From positions 8,347,001 to 8,411,000 of the forward strand of contig JAJNNQ010000008.1 of assembly GCA_027886175.1 (NCBI GenBank): 64,000 nt of DNA. The letters are read 5' to 3'. The notes beneath the pieces were generated by a model, which was not told the DNA's origin, did no database searches, and was given only the letters and a program-made list of their open reading frames with translations. Made by a program: the position numbers and the translations under genes. The DNA is from Phylloscopus collybita (Eukaryota > Chordata > Aves > Passeriformes > Phylloscopidae). This document shows, one piece after another, positions 49,248 through 61,956 of this stretch; position 1 is the first letter of the stretch, and the number at the start of each line of letters is the position of its first letter.

Positions 49248-52200
49248 AGGAGTGATGAGCACTTCCATCCATCTCTCTTATGGTCAGCATGGTCACAACC
49301 ACTTATCCTGAGTTTAAACAGAACAGCATTAGCTGAATCACACGTAATCTTTGCTACAGATGATTCTTCCCAGAGTGGGAATGCAGGATATGCAGAATGG
49401 CTGCCAGCCCTGTCTGCAAACAGCACAGCAAAAGTTTTCCCAGCTGATGAAGACAAGGTGCAACAATTAATCCTCACAGCATGACAGACCCTGCTGAAAT
49501 GAATTTCACTTCCTACTTCAACTCTCTCTTCTAGGAGTTCAGCATCACAGCTCCTCAGTAATTCCCCTTTATGCTCCTGAAGTGTAGTTTGAGTTTAGAA
49601 CTTTCTAATGTTACACTTTTCCATGTTCCTGTGTTTCAGTAGTTTTTTTGAGTTTTTTTTTAAGTACCTAAACCTGGCCAGAATTTTTTTGAAGTACTTG
49701 GCATTTTGGTACAGAACCATTAAATGTAATGAGGTTTGGAAGGCAAACCATGTTTGCAGGCCTGATTTGTACAGTGCATCAATTATTTGTGCATCTGAAG
49801 TGAGGCAGTGCTATGTGTAGAGGTTTTGTGGGACGTGGGGCTATATCACTCCATATTTTCCCATCCTATTGGAGTAGTAGTTTTTTTTAGTTTTGATGTT
49901 TAGGTGCAAAATTTCTGAGCCTGAGTTCAAGTCAGACTGTGCTGTGATGGTACTGGATTTAGTAACACCAATGCAATTGAAAAGAAACAAACAGGGATTC
50001 ATTTATTGGTAGTGGAGAAATCTGCTTAATCTTAGAGTCAATGCCTGTATGGTTCATATGAAACAGTTAAATTCTTAATGGTACCCATGAAAACTGGCTT
50101 GCTAGAAGCTAAACTTCTATTCTTAATTTTGTCACTGTTATATTGTAGATAAAATTAGAGGAATAACTTAAGGTGTACCAGTGATCACTGAAAATACTAA
50201 ATGGGCTATTTTTATTTTTTTTATTTTTATTTTTTATTTCTAATTCCAAATACAATCAGAGAACAAGTGTTTAGGGGCTAATGTTCATTCATTCAATACT
50301 TCCTTATGCTGATAGATGATGATGCATTTAATGAAAGATGCATTCTGATAGTTGGAATGTTTGTGAGGAAAGGGATAGGTTAAGGTTTGCTCTTGTGACT
50401 TTAATACTGTCATTCTTGCATCTTGAACTACTTAATTTGGAAGCACTATGCTCTTCGAATGAGATAAGAATTTAGTATGCTGTGCATCTTCTCTTAATAC
50501 ATCTGCTGTCTATACAAAGCAAGGTGGAAAAAAAGCAACAAATAAACCCAAAGAAATTGTATCAGTAGCACTTAGTTTTACATCCCATTTAGTGCAAAGA
50601 CAAAGCAAATCAGCCCATAACAGAAATAACCAAAAAGAAAATGAATGGATCTATAGAAATGGTCTATCTAAAGCACTAAGTGGGGTATAAATAAGAATTT
50701 CACTAGTTTCATAGGAGGATCCTAGAAACAGTCCTTTCCCAAGGTAAAACTAAGTTATTAGGTGTATTTCCCATTAATATGTGGTATCCATAACTGAGAA
50801 CCCAGGTACTGGAAAGCTGGATAATGGTGACAGTGTAGATCACTATTCTGCACTGTAAATAATACATAATAAGGTCATTATTTCTTCATTTTTATCACCC
50901 TTCTCTGTGGTCAAACTCTTCCTTGAAGATCCTTTGGAAAGGAAAAAAATAGCACTTTCTTTTATCTTCAGTTATTTGGCTGCAATAAGTTTTAACAGAA
51001 AAGCAAAATAATTATAAAAGTGTAATGTATTCTCAGCAGATTTAGAAGACCAACAGGGAACTCACTGCATGCCATAGAGAGTCTAAAGCAGGTTTCCATC
51101 TTTCCACCCAACACTTAGAGCATATCCAGCTCCATGGATCCTACAGTGTACAAGGTATAATCTGGGGATTTCACCCACAGCTTCTGGAAGGAGCTACTCT
51201 TTGTGAAATGAGCTCACACATGAGCAGCCACACTGGCACAAGTGTGCTGGGAAGTGCCATCATTAACTTGTGGAAGGTTTTGAAGATTACCTTTCCCACA
51301 GGCAAATTTCTCCCTTCTCATGTCCACTCAGTGTTGTGTTTCCAGCTAACTTGGGTTTGGTGTTCTCTCTTGCAGGTTTGCCCCAGCCTTCTTGACTTTC
51401 AGAGCCATTTCAGTTCTGTAAAAGCCTCTTGCTAAATTATGCCAAGACAAATACCAGCAGAACTGTATCCATGCTAGGAAATTGCACCAGTGTAACCATA
51501 AACTGAGATAGTTAAATCAGCACTGTGTGTAGACATAAGTACTTTGCTGGATTTTAGTCAAAGCACTTTAAAAGTAATGTTAAATTTTGGGTTTGTGCCA
51601 GCTCTGGGCCAAACTGAACCACCTGTGTTCATATTCTATGCTTACCCATTGGTACACTTCAAGTATGTTCAAAATTTAAGACAAGACAAAGTCCCACTGA
51701 AGTAATTTAAAACTTAAGGATATACTCTGCTTAGCCTCTTTCCTGACTCAGGAGGGACTTAAGCATGTACTTAGATTTACATGCTAACATTTTCTGCTGA
51801 ATAAGTACCTTTATTTTTTAAAATGGCAATCAAGAAATTCTAATTTTGAGTGTAATAGGAAAATTCCTAGATTCATTCAGCCAAAGATAATTGCTGTTTG
51901 GAGAGCTTTACATGCTCACAGTAAGAGAAGTACATTTATCCAAGGGAAAAAAATACCTCTTTAAATTAGTACAACCTACAACACAATATTATTTTCATTA
52001 ACATGTATGCTGTAATGCTGAAAGTTGTTACATGTTTGACTCAACCCAATAATCACACAATGTAAATGATACTCAAACAAGAGCTTGAGTTAGTCTCTGC
52101 ATTGCAAAGATTAATTAACCAGAAGGTTGTTTTGCACCATTCTTCAGGGCAAAACATATCATTTGCTCTAAGGCTGCAGCCTCTTTGCCTTGCCAGAGTA

Positions 52201-53129
52201 CTTCAAAATAGTTTTGAAATTTCTTTTTTGAGGAGCAAGGCAATCAATTGCTCCCCAGGACATGTTAGGTAGCACAGATTCTGCCAGTAGAGCAACTTCA
52301 AAAATTGTGAACTCCACAGCTGGTTCCTGCTGGGCCACAAGCCCTCCCAGGATTGTCCATTTCAGCCAATTCCACTGGAGGAGAATTTCAGATTCATACA
52401 CTCACATGAGCTTCACTGCCCAAACAGATTGCTGGCCCTCTCCCAGATGGGAGATTTCCATCCAGTGCCACGCCCTCAGGAATGTTCTTTCTTCATCTCA
52501 CGTTTTGTGTTTGAGTGATTCTGCTGGAGATGATAATCAAACCTGCAGAATCTGCTTTATGACATGCCATTAAATACTTTTTATTCTTTCCATATAACAT
52601 GCTGATATCTTTTCTGTGCAAAAAGAGTCTTCAGAAGAGAGGGCTTTATGAAATCATCTTCTTATCAAATCATTAGATTTCATGGTCCAAGCCCTTTGGT
52701 AGGCTCTTGGGAGCAATATTTGTGTGGTACCAAAGGAACTCATGTTACTGTGTTTTCATCTCTATGGTCTGGATGCCTCAAAACTCGCTTTTTCGGAGTG
52801 CTGGAATTTGATTCATGCTGCAGTATGTGCTTACACAGATCTCTGTGAGATTTCCCCCTTTCTATACAAAAGGCAAAACAACTTTTCAATTTTTATTTTT
52901 CCTTTCCCACAGCTCTGTTCTTCACTGGAAACATGATAACATATTTAAGCAACGGACAACATGGCATTTTAACATTAGTCCTTAATGTTATTGAAATGTT
53001 TAAACCTACATATTTTTCACTGTCTCATAAACCATTATAATTTCTTTTACTCTGTTAAATTCAGATGTAATTTAGGATGGAAAAATACATTTTAGAATTA
53101 CACCTGCAGCATGTAGTATTAGTATGACT
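49248..53129. other. Unique noncoding DNA
   Basis: A T-rich (TTTTTA)-like tract lies at about 50209-50239. Short frames at 51208-51435 and 52066-52936 are not recognised. Confidence 0.45.
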
Positions 53130-53500
53130 TTTTCATGGCATGACAGTGATGTTTCTACAATCTATACATATTGATTTAGGCTGATAATAAACAATTTGAT
53201 TAGGCTCTATCTATAGGCTGTCATTTCAATCACTGTCACTGTTCCAATAGAGTGGAAGGCAGATAGCAGACACATATGGCAAGATTTCTCAAAATAAAAA
53301 CTCTGGCCTGATTAGAGCCCTAGGTTCAGTGAATTGGACAAGACAGCTCAGCTGCCAGGTTATTAACTCCCTCAGAAAATACTCTGCCTTTTCCCTGGGG
53401 CCAGCCTGAATATTCTGATCTGGATCGATAAGCAATCTCCGGTGTGTACAAAATGCCAGCTAGAATCATTTGTCTCAGTGCAGTCTCCTTACAAAGGATA
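53130..53500. promoter_or_regulatory. Candidate conserved noncoding element
   Basis: Complex repeat-free DNA with two CpGs (GGATCGATAA, CTCCGGTG), TGACAG and CTGTCA MEIS-type words, GATAAGC and GATAATAAA words, and CAATTTGATTAGG. A minus frame of 71 codons at 53326-53541 is not recognised. By eye only. Confidence 0.33.
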
Positions 53501-55139
53501 AAACACCTGCAGTATATGGCCTTCTCTCCCTCCTCCCCCACCCTCCCCTTTTTAACTAATGACCCACAAAGAAGGAAGAAGTAACTGAATCTGTTCCATC
53601 ATCAGGAAGGCTCTCTCAGGTTTGTTTTAATGATCACAATGGCCACCTTTCAATCTTACAAAAATTATATCAGTCATGGTTTCCCTGTGGCATGTTTATG
53701 TAAGTAATGTGAACCACAATGTAATGACAAGTGTACAGATGTCATTGTAAGAGGGCCCTTGGCAAGAAGATATCTCAGAATGTCAGAATTTTAATAAACC
53801 GTGGACTGCTGGTAGGGTTCTCTTTGGTAGTTGTCTTTTATATTTGTAATGTGTGCTGTGATCTCTTGCTTGGGCCTGAGATTTTTCAAGAGTGTTTAGC
53901 AACAAAGGATATTTTACAATTGATTAGAACAAAATCATTATTTTCCAGAGTGGTGGTGTTTTCCCAATCCATTACATATCTGTGGTTTTGTTTGTAGCAG
54001 TGCTGGATTGTAGCCATATAACTTGTACTTTCTTTAGATGCCAAAAAGGAGTTTTTGTCTGAGTGAATTCAGAACCATTCAAAGATTTTGGTTGTTTTTT
54101 TTCCCCATGTTGACCTATTAATAAGCTCCTCGTGACTCAAATAAAAATCAAAAATCTGCAAAGTATGAGAAAATCCACAAACCTCCAAATTTCTCTCCTT
54201 CATTGGTTGTTTATGACACCTGGAGTCACAGGACAGAACCTGCTCCTGCCTAACAAGCCTGTAGCTACACAAGTCCCATGTTTTCAAGCAATAAAAGCTG
54301 AGTATCCTCTGCAATCTACACAGAGTTTGCCAAGCAAGTTGTGATGCTGAATACCTGTTTCTGAGTATGAATTAAGAGTCTTTCAAGAATAGAGGCCAGT
54401 TTTGACTTATTTTTCAAGTCTGTAGAGCTCCTTATCCAGCTGTTAGTGGCAGCATCATTCTGACCTCAGTTTAGGTGATTGTTCACATCTGTAAGCCTAC
54501 AGAAAACTTACCTTGAGTTAATGTAAGCTGAAGATCCATGCCTAGTTAAAAAATTAAATGTTTTTTTATGTCATGTTTGCTTATGACAAATTTTTATATA
54601 ATAGTATTTTATGTTTGTACAGCCATCACTTTGAAAAGGGAGGTTTGCATTTACTCTCTGTCCTTCTCTGCTGCCTTGTCCTCATAAGGTCAAGAAATTA
54701 GAATATTGTCTTCAAGACAAATCCCTTCATATTTGCTATCCTCAGGACTTCAGGAACTAAAGGAACTAAACTTCAGGAACTAAAGATGCTTTTTTAAAAA
54801 AAAAGTGTAGAAAACACATTTCCTATCAAGACACTTATTAGAATGTTTATCTCAGAGAAAATGCACACAGTTTATATGAAAAGCTGATGTTATGTTAATT
54901 CCCATTATTATATACAGATGATATTGAGGAACAAAGTGCCTTTAAACTAAAGCTGATGACATTTTTTTTTCTTGTTTGCTACAGTTTTATTGTAGTGAAA
55001 TATGTTCATTTTAGCAGTGGAAAACTGCCCTAAATAGACAGCATAAGAGCAATAAGATGTCACATTGCAGAGCACAATTTAAAAATGATGTGCTCTAGAA
55101 GTAAGGCTTTTAGACATTTTGGTTTATGTATTAAAACTT
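53501..55139. other. Unique noncoding DNA
   Basis: A small partial duplication, CTTCAGGAACTAAAG, occurs at about 54748-54785. No other feature. Confidence 0.45.
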
Positions 55140-55420
55140 CCCACAAATTTGATTGAGAATGAGCCTTTGATGGATATTTGCTGCAGTTATGCTGCATTAG
55201 ACTCGATTTATCCACCACCTCTCATTGTTGCTATTGATTGATTTTTAAATTAGATGAAGGCAATCAGTAAATACCACCCAATCAAGTCCTAAAAACATAC
55301 AGGAGATTAGACAATTTAGGGTAATCAATGAAAATATTCTGTGATTTGCTACCACTCAATTTTGACCATAAATTACGACCATAACTTGCAAGTTAGTAAG
55401 CCATAAAACAAGTGGATGTG
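55140..55420. promoter_or_regulatory. Candidate homeodomain-rich noncoding element
   Basis: ATTGATTGATTTTTAAATTAGAT, CAATCAGTAAAT, CCAATCAAG and GTAATCAATG words cluster here, with two CpGs (ACTCGATT, TACGACC). These are PBX- and homeodomain-type cores. No frame or repeat is present. By eye only. Confidence 0.3.
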
Positions 55421-57799
55421 ACAAGAAAAACTACAAGAAATGAATTAAGGAGATGAAGAGGAACCACTAGTGTTATCATTTAATGAGACAAAATTACTCT
55501 TTATACATATCTGGCATTTCTAGTTGAGTCTTGCCAACAGTATTGGAGTACAGGAGCACTGACACTTCCCTTGTTTTTCTAGGGTTTGGGGGTTTTTTTG
55601 TGGTATAAAAGCTGTTCTTTTGTGTAACAAATCAGTTTGAACAATAACTAATCTACCTAATTTTGTTGCAGCAAATAAATTAATGTAATTTTAGGTTTAA
55701 AGCCTGCTGCTTGCTAAAACCCCTCACCTTCATCTCAGGCACTTGCAAAGACTAATTTTAAAGTCACACTTCTACGTGGTGTTATATTCTACAAATGTTA
55801 AAATGTAGCAAAAATTTAATGACATTTTAGCCCAACACTTGGAAGAAGCTGTGCTAATACACTTTCTCTGTGATACATGTCACCCATTTTCTATATTCTC
55901 ACAGGTCTCACTAGGAACTAATTCACATATCTTAAAAAATCTGTTTTAAAGCTTATTTACTAGTTGTAAATAGGTGTCCATGTTTTTTTCTATTTATGAA
56001 CTTCAGTATCTATTTGTAATTTCCAGGCAGCATCTGTGTGGATCTAGGCTGAAAAGCTGCTTACAAATATGTAAGCAACTATTAACAGCTGTAGGCTATA
56101 TTGGCATGAATTGGTGAAATAAAGCAAAAATTTATGGTAAATCTGCTCCTATAAAAAAGTAATACAGATGTGATAGTGCTGAGCAGCATGGAAAAATCTA
56201 AAGAGTAGTGCCTTTATGATCCTCTTTAGAATAAGGAACATTTGGAAAAGGAGACCAGAATAGTTTTTGGGTGTGTTGATCATAGAAAATGATGAAATTA
56301 AGATACTTTTGACAAGAATACCTTTTTCTACATTAAACAGAAATCTGAGAGACCTGAAAACTACCCAGGACACCTTGAGTGATGAGATTGTAACAGAGGA
56401 CAAAAGGAAAGGAGTACAGGACTCCCACTGCACTCACATCACTAAAATACAGAAGTGATTTGTAGAGCTTGGTTGTAGAGCAACTCCTTTGAGAGCAGAT
56501 AAATGTAAATGCACAGGTGGAATAAATACTGAAAATATTTGGATTTATATCAACCATGATTTAATTAATTCCCAGTAAAGACAGATTTCATGTTGTACCA
56601 GAGAAAGCAAAACCCCCAGAGTCAGAAGAAAGCATTAGTGGTGCTGCAAGTCAGCAAATACTGTCTCTGTATCAGCAGGTGGACTCAATGAGGTAATCCA
56701 GAATTAGAACTTTGCAAGGATTTCATGCAGAAATTCCAAACTCTTGCTGTAGTAGTCAAATGTCTGGCACTAGCAACAATATAACAAAAAATCAACCAAA
56801 CAAACAAACAAACAAAAAACTAGTTGTTCTTGGCTGATTTTTTTTTAACACATTTCCTTTATTATAGGGTTTTAGAATCAGGTTTTACTTTTCTGTGCAG
56901 GTCTGTGGAACAGTATAACAGAATAAGTCCATTACAAAAATATCTTTCTCTCTGTTAAAAACATTCCCCACTTCAATTCTGAATTTAACATTAGAAAGTG
57001 TCCAAGTCTGGTATTTCACATTTTCTGTATTGTTAAGTGCATCTGTCTAAGGCAATGCAGTTTGAGGGACTATGTGAATCCCTAATAGAATACAAAACCT
57101 ATCCCAGCTTACTAAATATTCTTTTTTAAAAATATCATTGAAATGGACTTAAAGAAAAGTCCTGCATTTCAGCAGTTTCCAGATGTTCATAAGAATTTGA
57201 GAAAGAAGTAAATTCAGGGCTAATAATGCCTTTATTTTCTTCCATGTAAATTTGGTACTAGAAGAGGCTTCTGTGTCTTTCATCAGTGGCATAATTTTTA
57301 ACGAGTATGTACAATAAGACTGGAAGACACATAGTTCTCAAAAATAATATTCCTCCCTCTGCAGGTAAAATTATTTCTGAAATCTGAGATTTTACTTTAA
57401 TTTGAAATCTCTTTTGAAAATACATTCCCAGCTTATTTCTAGAAGATTCTGCATGTGATTGAACCTGTGGTAGAAATTTGCAAGATACACAGTTAAATTG
57501 TGAAGGCAGGAAATGAAACAGCTCAGAATCTGAACAAACTCTGGAGCATTTGCATTCCCATATTTAAATATTTGCCTGAATTACATGTGAGCTATAACTT
57601 TTCACTCACTGGAATTTTTTGTATTCTCTGTCAGTAATAGTGCCAAGACAAATCAATGTTTATATTATTGCAATATATGATAGTATCATATTCAATCTCA
57701 GGTTTGTGTGAATTAAAAAACATTTAAACCCCCAATAATCTCTAGTAAAAGAGGACAGGAGAGGGAGAGAAAAAAGAAAACCCCTGACTTAAAACAAAG
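55421..57799. other. AT-rich unique noncoding DNA
   Basis: A (CAAA)n tract lies at 56797-56817. An interrupted palindrome ATATGATA-G-TATCATAT lies at 57675-57691. Frames at 56149-56557 overlap on both strands and are unrecognised. Confidence 0.45.
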
Positions 57800-58070
57800 A
57801 CAGGGACCTACTTGCAGCTCCTGATGGACTGATGCAATACAATGAAGCTGGTGTATTCAATATAACTTTTAGAATAATTGCCTGGGAGGTAACCAGAAGA
57901 AGTACATTTTACTTTATCATGGTACATAAATAAAAGGGCAGACTAATTAATCATATAGCTTACTAAAAGTGCTTTTTATTTTGCCATTTAGTATGCCAGA
58001 AAGATCATTTTCTTTAATGTATATACCCAGTATTAACATGATTTAATCCATCATGTTCTGTATTATGAAA
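57800..58070. promoter_or_regulatory. Weak candidate conserved noncoding element
   Basis: Complex AT-rich block with ACTAATTAATCATAT, GATGCAATAC and GATTTAATCC homeodomain-type words and no open frame. No CpG retained. Confidence 0.2.
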
Positions 58071-59208
58071 TTACTTTGTTTTATTCCCTGATCCAGCTGA
58101 AGATCATTAACCCACACTATTTTCTAAGTCATACATCATTTGAGTGTATTACCTCATATAGCAAAAAAGCTACTTCCCTTGGTTATACACTCCAACTAAG
58201 AAATCATTTTTTCTGGATGCTGCTGACAAGAGGAGCTGTTTTCATTAGAAAGCAGATGGTTCACTATTTCGATTCAGTTTTACCTTCCCATTTGCTCCAG
58301 CTCAGAGTTCTTTGCTGCCAGTTACCAATTACCTCCTGCAGCATCCATGTCCTGCATCCCTGACCCATCCATAAAATGTGCTAAACAAGCAAGTGCTTTG
58401 CCTTCCCCCAACATCTTTTTTCACTCTGCATCCTCACTGGTTGTAAGTCAGGCTTCAAAAAGCAGTGAAAGTGAGTCCAGTCATCTGAACAGTAACTTAA
58501 ACTCCCACAGTTCTGCAGGTGTTTGTTAGCTGAGACTGCCAAAGGTGTCATTGACACATTCGGATTCTGAGCATGGACGTGAAGTCACACTGCTGATGAA
58601 TTTGCCTCACAGGGCTTTAAGGCAGAATCTGGTCTTTTATCATTTCATGTAGTTTGCAGTTTTGATGTTTATGACAGTGATAATTTCACTGCTGTATTCT
58701 CTGAGTCTGTAGGATGCACGTTCTCCTTGGGCTGCCTGGTAAGTGTCAATAAACAGTGGTCTGCAGTGCAAGTGAAAGATGTGCATAACAGAGTAATGGA
58801 TCTTTCTGATTCAGCATGAAGACTGAATAGTTCCTGGAGATATGTCTTGGTATTTTTAGAATGAAAAACCATAAATGATGTTTTAAAATAGAACACTTCA
58901 AGTAACAGAAGTAGCACTTGTTAAGTTTCAGACTGGTTTTATTTATCTCTGGACACTGACCTTAAGAAGAAGAATTTCATTCCAGGTAGGCAGAGAGACC
59001 AAATGCTGTCATTCAGTGCATACCTTCAGTTCCCCTACACTATGTTTTGATTTTGATCATTCCATACTGTGGATAATACTCACTGTGGATAATACTCAAT
59101 GTAGTAATAAGTTCTACGTGCTTTGTGTAGTTTTATCTGGTTTCTACAATATCCATCAGAAACTCAGTTTTTATTACAGCTTCATGAAGTTTTCAGGGGG
59201 AAGTTTCC

Positions 59209-59210
<2 letters not shown>
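58071..59210. other. Unique noncoding DNA
   Basis: A 16-bp tandem duplication occupies 59066-59081 and 59082-59097 (ACTGTGGATAATACTC). Other frames are unrecognised. Confidence 0.5.

Positions 59211-59250
<40 letters not shown>
59211..59250 (-). repeat. Poly(T)40, possible reverse poly(A) tail
   Basis: Pure T40. On the minus strand this is A40, preceded by AATAAA (plus TTTATT at 59278-59283) ending 27 bases upstream. That spacing fits the 3' end of a polyadenylated RNA copied into DNA. The body upstream on the minus strand (59284 rightwards) is not recognised and no target-site duplication was found. Confidence 0.9.
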
Positions 59251-59252
<2 letters not shown>

Positions 59253-60010
59253 ACATACTTCATGACTCATGTCAAATTTTATTATTACCTCTTGCACTTG
59301 CCATGTCTAAATGTCTTATCTTTTTTATGCACACTGAAAACTAATACAGAGCTTGAAAGGAATAAGAGGGTATTGGGAGGGGTATTTGATTTTGTTAATT
59401 TGAAGGACAACCTGTTCAGTAATCTTAAAGTGCATCATAGGTGGGATTGATTTCAAACAACGATCTTTGTAGAGTTCTCACTGAAATTGAAGGAAGAATA
59501 AAGGCCTGAATGTGAATGTGTTGACAAAATTCAAGGAAGGGATCATAGATTTGGAATTGTTCCAAACATATATGAACACCAAGGACAATGTTTAGTTATA
59601 CTTTAATAAACCACTCTACAAAGTGTTCGGAATGAGCTGGGGGAAAACATAACTCTACAATATTAAGCAAAGCCAAAGCTGAAGGCCAGCCTGCAGTTCA
59701 TAACCACGCTCAGTTATTCTGTTTTTATGATGACACAATATTTAAACTGCTGAACCAGGCACCACAAATAGCCATGCATGTTGTACAGAGAGAAGAATAT
59801 GGAATTGGTTGAGCTTGACTTCTACCTGGCTGTTTATAACATCCACAGGTTCTGGAGCCTGCTTTGTGTTGAATGAAGGCTCAGCATGAGGCTGGCTCAT
59901 CCACCCTGAATGAACCTCACAGGCATCATTCAGCTGTAAATAAAACAGCAAAAATAGGAGGTGCAGGTGTTGCTGCTTGCACATCATAAGCCAGAAACTG
60001 AAAAAGGTAA
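59251..60010. other. Unique DNA, possible body of a minus-strand retrocopy
   Basis: If the T40 tract is a reverse poly(A) tail, the copied RNA would lie here. No coding match is visible. The 81-codon minus frame at 59742-59987 is not recognised. Confidence 0.3.
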
Positions 60011-60358
60011 GGCATAGAGACAGATTATCTTCTGCAGGAGGAGCTGGGTGCAGCTGCCACCAGAGCTTTAAAGGCAGTGCATTTACACCATGAAGCCTTT
60101 GTTGCAGAACTTGAAGCTCCTCTCATTGGTGTGGACGAGACTGCCAAAGTGATGAGAAAAGAACACAGCCTGCACAGGCTTCTGGAGGGACTGGATTATC
60201 CCACAATGAAGTATGTGCAGTGTCAGAATTTACTCCAGTAAACAGAGATGGTTCATGCCTCTGAGTGCTTCCCAGAATGGTATTTAGCATCTATGTCACC
60301 CAAGCCAATTATTTTTTTTCTGCTCAAGAAAGCATTTGAAAGTACCAAATTCTGTTGA
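60011..60358 (+). pseudogene. Stop-interrupted coding-like frame, weakly spectrin-like
   Basis: After a stop at 60008 the plus strand is open for 76 codons to a TAA at 60239, then open again in the same frame for 38 codons to TGA at 60356. There is no early ATG. The first part has mixed, coding-like composition (ELGAAATRALKAVHLHHEAF). HHEAFVAELEA followed by VDETAKVM recalls the helix A/B region of spectrin repeats, where (K/R)HEAF-type words are common, but spacing is not exact and the rest does not fit well. It could be a decayed fragment of a spectrin-family gene, another retrocopy, or chance. Confidence 0.22.
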
Positions 60359-60454
60359 TGAAAGTAATTATCAAGACTGAAAAAGGATATAACAACAAAA
60401 AAGTAATACCGTGAACTGTTGGTATGAAACTTTGTTTTCAGTATAAATAAGTTA

Positions 60455-60513
60455 GTGTATATTGTTATAACTGTTATTTATTAATAACAGTTGTGAACTT
60501 ACTTAGTATACAC
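60455..60513. repeat. Imperfect hairpin with 10-bp perfect core
   Basis: AACTGTTATT (60469-60478) and AATAACAGTT (60483-60492) pair across a 4-base loop. Outer arms GTGTATA (60455-60461) and TATACAC (60507-60513) also pair, with an interrupted middle. It may be a small non-autonomous element remnant, but no TSD was seen. Confidence 0.7.
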
Positions 60514-61956
60514 AAAAGGTTTTGTTCAAACCTTTATTTTGTCCCTACCAAAATCCTGAGAGTATAATCAGAAAAGATTATAAAGTATCATACCTTGGTA
60601 AAATAATTCCAAACAAAACAAATGAGGAGCCATGGGGGAGTTATAGCATAGGATCTTGACAAGCTGAAATAGAAAACCATAAAGTACACCAGGTGTAGGA
60701 TTTGTGTGTGAGTGACTGTATAGAGTGCACTGACACTCCTGATGCTCAGATAAATCACATGGAGAAACTCCACCTGGTATTCTATGGGAATAAGTTAAGT
60801 ACACTCTTCAAAATTATAGCAAAAGCAGTTAAAAACACAAACCATTGAAATGTGATAGAACAGCAATTTATTTATGAAAATGTCTTTTGCATTTTCGAAC
60901 ACTGTTTAACTTCCATTCTTGTTTTGCTGTTTTCAAATAACAAATTGACCATTTCAAATTCATAATGAGGTATGAAATAAATGAGAGGGTACTGAGGGTG
61001 AGTCATTCATTAATCATAAGCAAAACAGGGATGAAATCAAGGACACAGGAGCACAAACTGTAAAAGTAATAGGTTGCATAATCTTTGTATTTAATATTAA
61101 CTACATTATGTTTTTCACATGAGTTCTGAGAAGTTGGGGGTTTTATGTTTACATGAAACTAATCCAAGGTAAATTTTATTTCTCAATATTATTTTATCCT
61201 AGAGGTTGCCCTCTTTTTAATAAAGTAAAAGACAATGAATTCTAGTTTATCAGACTGTTATGAAGATTTAATAGAAGGGTTAGCAGGAACACTGCAGCCT
61301 ACTGAAACTTTTAATTTAAGATATTCCACTTTTGACTAGAATGTACCAAAACCCTTAATGTTTGTCATGGCAGATCTCCCATTAAGGACATAAATCCACC
61401 TGGAATTTGTTGTTTTGGCCAAAATAAGTTATTCTTCATATTCTTCTGTCAGAGAAGAACAGAACAAGAACCATTATTCAAACCATTCTGTGTCTTTATC
61501 CTTCAAGAGTTCAATCCACAATGATTACACAATATGCAACAAGGTTGTTTACAGTTTGCAGGTGATGTATTTAAATAGTAAGTGTAGCTCAAATAGACAT
61601 AATAAAAATCATTTGTTACCCCATGTCGGATTTCAACAAAAAAACCACAATAAACCAGGTTGTAACAAGGCAAGGTGAAGTGGTGGCACAGCAAGGAGTC
61701 AGCTCACCTCAGAATCACTAAACAGATGCATCCCTCTGCTCCAGAGCCATTCATTTGGATGGAGCTAGGATTGGTGTTACTCTTTGTTGTTATTTTGGAG
61801 TTTACTGAACAGAGAAGGAGAAAGAGAGAAATCAGAGTGAGAGCTGTGCAGATAACTTGCTGTTAGAATCATTGTGTTTTGTGGCCCCCAGCTCATGGCC
61901 ACCCCTATGAGCTCTGTGTGTCTGTAACTCTGTCTGGGTGGAGCAGGAGTGATGAG
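60514..61956. other. Unique noncoding DNA
   Basis: AT-rich with unrecognised short frames. GC content rises sharply from about 61860 towards the minisatellite. Confidence 0.5.

Noticed and set aside
49049..49477. Repetitive PSFL and EGRK frames
   Set aside because: They are translations of the TTCC/CTCC microsatellite.
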